This document shows, piece by piece, positions 1 through 5,179 of a DNA stretch of 5,707 bases. A program made the position numbers and the translations under genes. Source of the stretch: Limnoglobus sp043757025 (GTDB lineage: Bacteria > Planctomycetota > Planctomycetia > Gemmatales > Gemmataceae); the NCBI GenBank assembly GCA_043757025.1, contig JAYVQG010000260.1:1-5707 (forward strand), in the 5' to 3' direction. A model generated the notes under the pieces. It worked only from the letters and a program-made list of their open reading frames with translations. It was not told the origin of the DNA and did not search any database. How positions within the stretch are numbered: the first letter of the stretch is position 1; every line of letters starts with the position of its first letter.

Positions 1-2
1 CG

Positions 3-80
3 ACGATACAGCTGACTCGCCACGCGATCTGCCCGCAATGGAACTACACGATCCGCCCACATCCGAAGCTCACGGAGTAA
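3..80 (+). CDS. C-terminal fragment of an ISAzo13-type transposase (partial, runs in from the left edge)
   Basis: This frame is open from the window edge and ends at TAA 78-80. It gives 25 residues ending in TRHAICPQWNYTIRPHPKLTE-like sequence. The tail 'RH..CPQWNYTIRP' resembles the conserved C-terminus of ISAzo13-family (Rhodopirellula-type DDE) transposases as I remember them, where a W-N-Y-T-I motif lies close to the stop. DDE transposases of this family cut and join the ends of their own element. No catalytic residue is visible because only the tail is inside the window. The same bases are also open in the +2 frame (positions 2 to 157), so the assignment rests on the motif alone. The neighbouring gene starts without a proper 5' end, which fits an element inserted here. 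An alternative is that the +2 frame is the real 5' part of the next gene, joined by a frameshift. Confidence 0.5.
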   Translation, partial: TIQLTRHAICPQWNYTIRPHPKLTE

Positions 81-156
81 TTCTTGGACAGGTACTTACT
101 CGCAAGTTGTTGCGGCGTATGTCGGTGCGCCCCCAACCGAAAATGCAGTTGCGGGT
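81..156. other. Probable junction between insertion element and truncated gene
   Basis: Between the putative transposase stop and the first usable start of the next gene, the +1 frame (frame of the large gene) is open from 16 onward. It contains no ATG, GTG or TTG before GTG 157. Residues encoded from about 118 (YVGAPPTENAVAGV) already read as the leading strand of the module that continues after 157, so the coding sequence must originally have extended further upstream. The element's right end should therefore lie between about 81 and 118. I cannot fix the exact edge, because the other end and the target duplication lie outside the window. No ribosome binding site or promoter is evident here. 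Confidence 0.35.
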
Positions 157-2412
157 GTGACCATCGAACTCGACCTCGGTAGCGATGGGACTTACGAACG
201 AACCACCACTTCCGATGCATCGGGCGAATATCGCTTCATGAATGTCCCCGATGGTGGCCACAAGATTCGCGTCTCGAAAGCCGGTTTCGTCTCGACGACA
301 ACTTCGCCAAATCCGATCGGAATCTCGAACGGAGCGATCGTTGTTGTGGCGATCAGCCCAGCCATCGAACTGCCCGGCCAGTTGCTCGAACTCCCGAAAT
401 TCCCCAGCAGTCCGCTATTCTTTGGCCTCGTTCGTGCAGGCGGGATCGCGAGTGGTACGGTTTACCTCGATACCAACGGTAACGGAAAACCCGATGCCGG
501 AGATACCGGCATCAGCCGCGACATTGGCAGCAATTTCAACGATGGTGCATCTGTAAACATCTACTCTGCGTCGAAACTGGTCGCCACGGCACGAACGAAT
601 TTCGCGGGGAACTTCGCCGTCGCCAGTCTGCCCGATGGCAACTACACGGCGGTTGCGACTTCGTTCGCGGATCGCGGCTTCGTCGTCAACGGCCCCAGCA
701 CTTTCACCATTACTGGTGGCAAAGCCGTTACGGGGCTGAATATCCAGCTGAAACCGTTCGGCGAAATCACCGGCACAATCTTCGAAGATGCAAACGCCGA
801 TGGTCGCTTTCAGGATGGACGACTCATCGATTCAACGAATCCTGTCGTCGAGGCGAGACTGGCCGGAGCGACCGTCACGCTCGACCTCAACAGCGATGGC
901 ACCATCGACCGGACGACGACGAGCGATGCCAACGGCAAGTACACCTTCACCGGTGTGCCCGATGGGTCTTACACGGTCGCGACGTCGAAGTCAGGATTCT
1001 CGACGACGCGAACGGCGTTTGTTCGACTCGTCGGCGGGTTTCGACAGCCGACCCCAATTTCACTGATTGCGGCACCGCCCGAGGGATTCCAGCCGCGAGT
1101 CGGAGTGTTGCCGGGGCAGGCCTACTACCCCAATTTCAACGACTCGCTCGATCTCGGACTCACGAAGTCGGCAATCGTTGCGCTCGGAACCTACGTGGAT
1201 GTCAACACAAATGGTGTGCAAGAATTCGACGAACGCGGCATTCCTAACGCGACGATCTCGATCGATCTCGATTCCAACGGAACCGTCGACCTCACAAAAT
1301 CCACCGACGCGAACGGGAACCTCGTCCTGACCGGCATTCCGAACGGCACGCATACCGCGAGTTATAACGGCCAGCCGCGCTCGTTCACCGTTGCCGATGG
1401 CAAGACCGTTACGGGGGTCGTGTTCGGCGTGCCGGGTGGGAAGAACGCTTCGTTTGCAGTCGGCACGATTGGCGTCGCGGGGCCGGTTCGCATTTTGGAC
1501 AGCAACGGCAATCCGAAATTCGATCTCAACCCGTTCCCGAATTCCGTGGGTGGCACTCGCGCCGCAACGGGCGATGTCAACGGCGATGGCATCGCCGATG
1601 TCATCATCGGCGTCGGGCCGGGCGCGTCCGGGCCGGTGCTGGTATTCGATGGCGCGACGCAAAAGCAACTGTATTCTCTCGAAGCGTTCGAGGCGTCGTT
1701 CCTCGGCGGCGTGAACGTGGCGCTCGCCGATGTCACGGGCGACGGCAAAGCGGATGCAATCATCACGCCGGACAATGGCGGCGGCGCACGAGTGCGGGTT
1801 TACGATGGCGCGACGCAGAAGTTGATCGCCGACTTCTTCGGCATCGACGATGTCAATTTCCGCGGCGGTGCCGTCGCATCCGGAGCGGATGTCAACGGCG
1901 ACGGCGTTGGCGATCTGATCGTGGCGGCAGGTATGGGCGGCGGGCCGCGCGTCGCCGGTTGGAACGGCAAATCGCTGGTCGCTGGAGGGAAACCGACCCG
2001 CGCGTTCGACGATTTCTTCGCATTCGAATCCTCGCTCCGCAACGGCGTCTACCTCGCGTCGGGCGATGTCGATGGCGACGGCAAAGCCGACATCATCGTC
2101 GGTGGCGGCGCGAGTGGCGCACCGCGTGTGACCGTGTTCGGCGGCAGCGATTTGACCGCAACCGGCAAGCAAACGCAGCTTGCGAATTTCTTCGCCGGCG
2201 ACAGCAACGACCGCACCGGCGTTCGAGTCAGTGCCAAGGACATCGACGGCGACGGCAAGGCCGACATCATCACCTCGTCGAAGTCCACGACGAATGCCGG
2301 CACGGAAGTGAACGCCTACCTGGCAAAGGGCATCAGCATGAGCGGGCCGGGCGAAACCCGCTTCCGCGTCCCCGCCTTCGCCGCCTTCCAGGGTGGCGTA
2401 TTCGTGGGGTAA
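157..2412 (+). CDS. Large SdrD-B-like / FG-GAP repeat surface or secreted protein, 5'-truncated
   Basis: The 751 residues from GTG 157 read as a cell-surface or exported repeat protein. Residues 1-95, 96-202, 203-339 and 340-435 are four related beta-sandwich modules of the SdrD-B/carboxypeptidase-regulatory type. Recurrent features are G-x-V-Y-x-D-x-N-x-N-G openings, 'LDLNSDGT.DRTTTSDANG.Y.F' and 'PDG.Y'. Residues from about 436 to the end form a beta-propeller-like part with five FG-GAP/VCBS calcium loops (D-x-N/D/T-G-D-G-x-x-D) at 473, 525, 578, 637 and 695. The C-terminus ends in FQGGVFVG, with no LPXTG motif or membrane segment. GTG 157 lies inside a strand of module 1 and has no Shine-Dalgarno sequence, so it is not the native start. 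The signal peptide and upstream modules must be missing, probably lost to the element on the left. The role is likely adhesion or extracellular structure, inferred from domains only. Without its 5' end the gene may not be exported or expressed. Confidence 0.8.
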   Translation: MTIELDLGSDGTYERTTTSDASGEYRFMNVPDGGHKIRVSKAGFVSTTTSPNPIGISNGAIVVVAISPAIELPGQLLELPKFPSSPLFFGLVRAGGIASGTVYLDTNGNGKPDAGDTGISRDIGSNFNDGASVNIYSASKLVATARTNFAGNFAVASLPDGNYTAVATSFADRGFVVNGPSTFTITGGKAVTGLNIQLKPFGEITGTIFEDANADGRFQDGRLIDSTNPVVEARLAGATVTLDLNSDGTIDRTTTSDANGKYTFTGVPDGSYTVATSKSGFSTTRTAFVRLVGGFRQPTPISLIAAPPEGFQPRVGVLPGQAYYPNFNDSLDLGLTKSAIVALGTYVDVNTNGVQEFDERGIPNATISIDLDSNGTVDLTKSTDANGNLVLTGIPNGTHTASYNGQPRSFTVADGKTVTGVVFGVPGGKNASFAVGTIGVAGPVRILDSNGNPKFDLNPFPNSVGGTRAATGDVNGDGIADVIIGVGPGASGPVLVFDGATQKQLYSLEAFEASFLGGVNVALADVTGDGKADAIITPDNGGGARVRVYDGATQKLIADFFGIDDVNFRGGAVASGADVNGDGVGDLIVAAGMGGGPRVAGWNGKSLVAGGKPTRAFDDFFAFESSLRNGVYLASGDVDGDGKADIIVGGGASGAPRVTVFGGSDLTATGKQTQLANFFAGDSNDRTGVRVSAKDIDGDGKADIITSSKSTTNAGTEVNAYLAKGISMSGPGETRFRVPAFAAFQGGVFVG
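1573..2265 (+). repeat. Five FG-GAP/VCBS calcium-loop repeats within the large gene
   Basis: Calcium-loop codons begin at 1573 (DVNGDGIAD), 1729 (DVTGDGKAD), 1888 (DVNGDGVGD), 2065 (DVDGDGKAD) and 2239 (DIDGDGKAD). The spacing is 52, 53, 59 and 58 residues. The repetition is also visible at DNA level: the 15-mer CGATGGCGCGACGCA occurs at 1647-1661 and again at 1803-1817, exactly 156 bp (52 codons) apart. Such loops bind Ca2+ and tile into beta-propeller blades. The period suggests duplication of a blade unit followed by drift. Confidence 0.8.
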
Positions 2413-2424
2413 GGTGCGTCGGAA

Positions 2425-2446
2425 GTTGGCACCCATGGGTGGCAAC
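2425..2446. repeat. 22-nt palindrome just after the large gene; possible terminator hairpin
   Basis: The sequence is symmetric about 2435/2436. The inner 12 bases, CACCCATGGGTG (2430-2441), are a perfect palindrome. After one G/G mismatch (2429/2442) four further pairs extend it (GTTG/CAAC), giving 10 of 11 pairs. It begins 12 bases after the stop codon of the large gene. No U-run follows, so intrinsic termination is uncertain. Its right arm overlaps the left end of the larger inverted repeat. Confidence 0.5.
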
Positions 2447-2654
2447 GCCGTGAAGGATTTCACTTTTCCGTTTCCCTATTCGTGTAATTCGTTTGTTTCG
2501 TGGTAAATTTCGGTCTTTATCGATTCGAGTGGTCGGAAGAAAGAAGAGAACCACGAAAATCACGAATCACACGAATAGGGCAAAAAGGGACTCCACGACA
2601 ATATCTGTGAGGGAAACCTCAAATAACAAGCGAAATAATCCTTCACGGCGTTGC
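2442..2654. repeat. Outer inverted repeat (18 bp perfect), MITE-like structure
   Basis: GCAACGCCGTGAAGGATT at 2442-2459 recurs as its exact reverse complement at 2637-2654, bounding a 213-bp non-coding unit between two convergent genes. TGGGTG lies directly outside the left arm (2436-2441) and again one base outside the right arm (2656-2661). This could be a target duplication, but the left copy is also part of a palindrome, so the case is weak. There is no transposase ORF inside. The form fits a miniature non-autonomous element or a palindromic intergenic repeat. Confidence 0.6.
2474..2580. repeat. Inner 30-bp inverted repeat (26/30) around a 47-nt spacer
   Basis: The arm at 2474-2503 (CCCTATTCGTGTAATTCG...) matches the reverse complement of 2551-2580 at 26 of 30 positions, the mismatches lying at arm positions 13 and 20-22. 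The spacer is 2504-2550. The pair sits inside the 18-bp outer repeat but off-centre: the gap is 14 nt on the left and 56 nt on the right. The motif, built on repeated ATTCG/TTCGTG words, resembles dispersed intergenic repeats of planctomycetes and similar bacteria (recollection, not a search). Transcribed from either side it would form a long hairpin between convergent genes. Confidence 0.65.
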
Positions 2655-2713
2655 TTGGGTGGACCGGATCACAAATGGCGCAACTTCAAAACTAGCGCGT
2701 GCCTGCGGTCCAG

Positions 2714-3382
2714 CTACTTCAACTCGTATGCCTGTGGGTTCGCACCGGGTTTGAACTCGACTTGAATGGGCGAGGTTTCGATCTTGGCGAACTTGACGGG
2801 CACGGAGTTTCCGAGAAGCGTGACGGTGTACGAGCCGGCAGGTAAGCCCGCGAGTACGGTGAAACTGCCATCGGCGACAGTGGTGGCCGAGGCACTCGAT
2901 GACTTCGCGCCGCTGGCCGTGTAAGCGAGCGCGACACCGCCGAGCGGCTGACCGGCCAGCGTCACTTTGCCCGAGATCGTTGCCAGCGTCGGCAGAGCTT
3001 GTCTCAGTTCGGCTTTCAAGTCGGCACGCACTTGCTCGATCACTTCGTGCAGCCGAAACGCTTTCACCTTCGGGTCCATAATCGCTTTGTCGACTTGCTC
3101 GACACCGTCGGCGATCAACGCTTGAATCTTGGGCCGGTGCGCGAGGAATGGCTTCACGGTGATGATCGCGCCTTCGTACAGCCGAAACGCACTGATGTGA
3201 TCGCCCGCGTTGTAACTGGCCGCGCCGCGATTGTGAATTTCCTTCAAGGTTTCCAAAACCATTCGATCGAGATCGGTAAGCGTGATCGACATGGTTGCGC
3301 CTGCTACGGGTTTCGGCGGTTCGGCTCGCGCCGCGATGGCGAACCCGAGCACGAAGACGGTTGCAAAGAGGGACCGTCGCAT
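2714..3382 (-). CDS. Secreted protein: helical domain plus carboxypeptidase-regulatory-like domain
   Basis: The product has 222 residues. ATG 3382 is chosen because it begins a clear signal peptide (MRRSLFATVFVLGFAIAARA, likely cleaved before EPP) and has GAGG six bases upstream. The frame remains open to 3496, but that extension is arginine-rich and would bury the signal. Residues about 35-130 are mostly helical, with a TPR-like look (AASYNAGDHISAFRLYEGAI). Residues about 135-190 form a transthyretin-like carboxypeptidase-regulatory fold: ISGKVTLAGQPLGGVALAY, then TVADGSFTVLAGLPAGSYTVTL. No enzyme motif is visible. Such proteins are exported and probably bind partners or polysaccharide through the beta-sandwich; the specific function is unknown. 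It lies 148 bp downstream of the synthase gene on the same strand, with a candidate promoter of its own. It ends convergently against the large repeat protein, and the intergenic hairpins may end both transcripts. Confidence 0.8.
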   Translation of the reverse strand: MRRSLFATVFVLGFAIAARAEPPKPVAGATMSITLTDLDRMVLETLKEIHNRGAASYNAGDHISAFRLYEGAIITVKPFLAHRPKIQALIADGVEQVDKAIMDPKVKAFRLHEVIEQVRADLKAELRQALPTLATISGKVTLAGQPLGGVALAYTASGAKSSSASATTVADGSFTVLAGLPAGSYTVTLLGNSVPVKFAKIETSPIQVEFKPGANPQAYELK

Positions 3383-3430
3383 CGGGAACCTCGGTGAGAT
3401 CGACCGGCGAACGAAACAGATTCTCCGTTT

Positions 3431-3459
3431 ATGGTAACTTCGATGGGAGCGGTAGCCAA
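3431..3459 (-). promoter_or_regulatory. Candidate sigma-70-type promoter for the secreted helical/beta-sandwich gene
   Basis: On the minus strand TTGGCT (3459-3454) and TACCAT (3436-3431) are separated by exactly 17 bases, each matching the consensus hexamer at 4 of 6 positions. Transcription would start about 40 bases before ATG 3382. It lies in the 148-bp gap after the synthase gene, where a separate promoter would be expected. The assignment is by consensus only. Confidence 0.35.
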
Positions 3460-3530
3460 TCGTCGAAACGGCGACAAACCGGGAACGGTGCGGCAACGGT
3501 AGCGAATGTACCGAAATTGCCGGTGGCGTA

Positions 3531-4439
3531 TCAGGACCAGCCCCATTTGATCGGCCACGCCATCGCGAATGCGGTCATTTTGCGCCACTTCGCCACGCGA
3601 ACGCGATCCGTGAAGACGTCGAACTTCTTGCGCACGATGGTAGCCAACAGTGCCCGATACGTGCGATTCATCACCGAGAAGATCGCACGGCCTGACGGCG
3701 AGAGATACTCGTTCAGCGCTTCGCCTTCGCGGTAAAACTGCTCGGCGCGTTCGACCTGGAATTGCATCATTGCGATGAACGCGGGGTCGGTGTGCGACCA
3801 CGTCTCCGGTGGGCAACCGAAGCGAACGAGGTCGTCTTGCGGGAGGTAGACCCGGCCCCGTGCGCGGTCTTCGTCGAGGTCGCGGAGGATGTTCGTGAGT
3901 TGGAACGCGATGCCGACCGCTTCGCCGGACCGCGTTGCCGCCGGATCGCGACAACCCCAGATCGGCAGGCACGCCAAACCGACCGCCGATGCCACGCGGT
4001 AGCAGTACGGGCGAAGTTCGTCGAACGTGGCAAATCGCACGATGTCGAGGTCGGCTTCGACGCCGTCGATCACGTCGAACAAGTATCGCGGCGAAATTGG
4101 AAACGTGCGAACCGTATGGTGGAGCGCCGCATGAATCGGGTGCGTATATTGGCCCGCCAACGCGCCTTCCGTACCGTGTCGCCATGCCGCGATTGCGGCG
4201 CGTTTCTCGAGTGTCGTACCCGTGTCATAAGAGGTTTTGTAGCTGGGGTCTGTGACCCCGGTCTTGTGAGAACCGGCCTCACAGAGGCCAGCTACATCGG
4301 AAAGATCGTCGGTCGCCCGCATGAACGCATACAGCGCATCCATCCCTCGACGGGCATCGGGCGGCAGCAGGTAAAACGCCAGCGAGAAGTTGCTCTTCGC
4401 ACTGCGAACGGCACGGCGGCAGTAATCGAACGAGTTCAC
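3531..4439 (-). CDS. Squalene/phytoene synthase family protein (head-to-head prenyl transferase, HpnC/HpnD-like)
   Basis: This 302-residue protein belongs to the trans-isoprenyl diphosphate synthase family, which condenses two prenyl diphosphates head to head (for example farnesyl diphosphate to presqualene diphosphate or squalene) in hopanoid, sterol or carotenoid synthesis. Visible hallmarks are SNFSLAFYLLPPDARRGMDALYAFMR (16-41), the first Asp-rich motif DDLSD (44-48), DVIDGVEADL (122-131), YCYRVASAVGL (145-155), and the second Asp-rich motif in NILRDLDEDRARGRVYLP (183-200). The Asp side chains of both motifs bind Mg2+-diphosphate. Start GTG 4439 overlaps the upstream gene's stop as GTGA, implying translational coupling. 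Residues 49-67 are encoded by a palindromic 59-nt element (4238-4296), and the extra stretch (about 49-76) is absent from family members as I recall them. HpnC, HpnD and CrtB-like members cannot be separated from this sequence alone, and no other hopanoid gene is in the window. Confidence 0.85.
   Translation of the reverse strand: MNSFDYCRRAVRSAKSNFSLAFYLLPPDARRGMDALYAFMRATDDLSDVAGLCEAGSHKTGVTDPSYKTSYDTGTTLEKRAAIAAWRHGTEGALAGQYTHPIHAALHHTVRTFPISPRYLFDVIDGVEADLDIVRFATFDELRPYCYRVASAVGLACLPIWGCRDPAATRSGEAVGIAFQLTNILRDLDEDRARGRVYLPQDDLVRFGCPPETWSHTDPAFIAMMQFQVERAEQFYREGEALNEYLSPSGRAIFSVMNRTYRALLATIVRKKFDVFTDRVRVAKWRKMTAFAMAWPIKWGWS
4238..4296 (-). repeat. 59-nt cloverleaf-forming palindromic element embedded in the synthase gene
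   Basis: Read on the minus strand, the element splits into 7+15+15+15+7 nt. TGTAGCT and AGCTACA close the base (4290-4296 with 4238-4244). Arm 1 is GGCCTC-TGT-GAGGCC (4275-4289). Arm 2 is GG-T-TCT-CACA-AGA-CC with one bulged T (4260-4274). Arm 3 is GGGGTC-ACA-GACCCC (4245-4259). Thus a 7-bp stem closes three hairpins. It is translated in frame as VAGLCEAGSHKTGVTDPSY. The layout is that of a REP-type or small non-autonomous palindromic element that entered a coding sequence. It is not a tRNA: the arms are too short and uniform, and no anticodon or T-loop signature is present. Confidence 0.8.
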
Positions 4440-5041
4440 GGCGATGGCGATTCCCCACCGACGGCCCGCGCGAATGCAGCCAACAGGTTTCCCACGTTAT
4501 CGATGAACATTCGCGGGCGATGCAGGATGGCAACCGCACCCGTGAGGCCGAGGAACTGCCAGACTTCGCCGGTCGTCACGCAGCCGAACACAGTGGGAAC
4601 CGGTTCGCCCGCACGCTCGTTGTAGAGTTGTGCCGCCACCATCTGTGCGAGGCATTGACCGAGGCCGCTGTCGATGTCGTTCCGCTTCGCTTCGACTACT
4701 GCCATCAGCGGGGCGCGCAACCGAGGAACCGGTACGGAGCGCGCGAGAATGAAATCGCATTCGCCGACCAAACGGCGTGCGGGATCGACGTCGAGGCGTT
4801 GCCCCGAGAGAATCGTGACGCGATCGTGCGACAATTCGCGGACCGCAAGCAATATCGGCGCGACGATGTATTCGCTACGAGCTTTCTCGCTGACGAGCGC
4901 CAACCGCATTCCACGTGCAAGTTGATCCGCAAGCCACATCGGTACCGATTGCGCCACCAGATTGGGAAACAAGTCACCCGGTACGCACGTCACCCCGAGT
5001 TCGACTTCGGCCGATTCGAGCGTGAAATCGGTATATGCCAT
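4436..5041 (-). CDS. PD-(D/E)XK nuclease-like fold protein, conserved hypothetical
   Basis: From ATG 5041 the product has 201 residues and reads as a restriction-endonuclease-fold domain. There is a helix with E57 (SEYIVAPILLAV), then GEC-D96-FIL, then the core strand AVV-E117-A-K119-R, and Q129 in a following helix (GQCLAQMVAAQLYNE). This is the D...ExK...Q order of PD-(D/E)XK proteins. The closing part VPTVFGCVTTGEVWQFLGL resembles a family of small uncharacterised proteins common in cyanobacteria and planctomycetes. Biochemical function is unknown; a DNA-cleaving role is only suggested by the fold. The frame is open to ATG 5095. I prefer 5041 because the protein then opens with MAYTDFTLE, which resembles relatives as I recall them, and because the best -10 box would place transcription start almost on ATG 5095. 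Its stop overlaps the GTG of the synthase gene by four bases, so the two are probably co-translated. Confidence 0.7.
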   Translation of the reverse strand: MAYTDFTLESAEVELGVTCVPGDLFPNLVAQSVPMWLADQLARGMRLALVSEKARSEYIVAPILLAVRELSHDRVTILSGQRLDVDPARRLVGECDFILARSVPVPRLRAPLMAVVEAKRNDIDSGLGQCLAQMVAAQLYNERAGEPVPTVFGCVTTGEVWQFLGLTGAVAILHRPRMFIDNVGNLLAAFARAVGGESPSP

Positions 5042-5103
5042 CGGCGTACGTTCCGTGAAATCGACCGCGGTGAAGCTACCGACATGGTATGGCATTTGCT
5101 CAT

Positions 5104-5112
5104 TTTATAACA
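5104..5112 (-). promoter_or_regulatory. Candidate extended -10 element for the nuclease-fold/synthase operon
   Basis: Minus-strand TGTTATAAA (5112-5104) combines an extended TGn with a TATAAA box in an otherwise GC-rich stretch between divergent genes. No good -35 lies 17 bases upstream (ACGATT). The start would fall near 5097, giving a leader of about 55 nt to ATG 5041, or an almost leaderless message if ATG 5095 is used. Confidence 0.35.
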
Positions 5113-5179
5113 TATCGCGGACGACGAATCGTGGCAGTTTGCGACGAGGGATCGTAGCGGAATCTTGCGGAGAGACTCG

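Noticed and set aside
2..160. +2 frame open from the left edge as a possible native 5' part of the large gene, joined by a frameshift
   Set aside because: The only repeat-protein-like string is a short GVILGQV, while the +3 frame carries a transposase-like WNYTIRP tail ending in a stop. Kept as the main alternative, not as a feature.
1060..2463. 467-codon minus-strand open frame opposite the large repeat gene
   Set aside because: It mirrors the repetitive GC-rich Asp/Gly codons of the + strand gene, and its translation is low-complexity (V/A/D/R-rich) with no domain; the + strand reading has clear calcium-loop repeats.
2474..2580. CRISPR-like repeat unit
   Set aside because: The two similar 30-mers are inverted, not direct, and there are only two with one 47-nt spacer.
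2710..2717. CCAGCTAC near the stop of the secreted protein gene as a second, partial copy of the 59-nt element
   Set aside because: Only eight bases match the element's end and no arms follow; this is expected by chance at this length.
2493..2765. 90-codon + strand frame across the intergenic repeats
   Set aside because: It runs through both arms of inverted repeats and into the convergent gene, has no ribosome site, and its translation is basic low-complexity sequence.
3304..4185. 293-codon minus-strand frame and the 287-codon + strand frame at 3762-4625
   Set aside because: Both are arginine-rich shadows over the squalene/phytoene synthase gene, which has unmistakable family motifs in its own frame.
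4238..4296. tRNA-like gene suggested by the cloverleaf fold
   Set aside because: It is only 59 nt with three near-equal arms having 3-4-nt loops and no T-loop, anticodon loop or CCA-type acceptor pattern.
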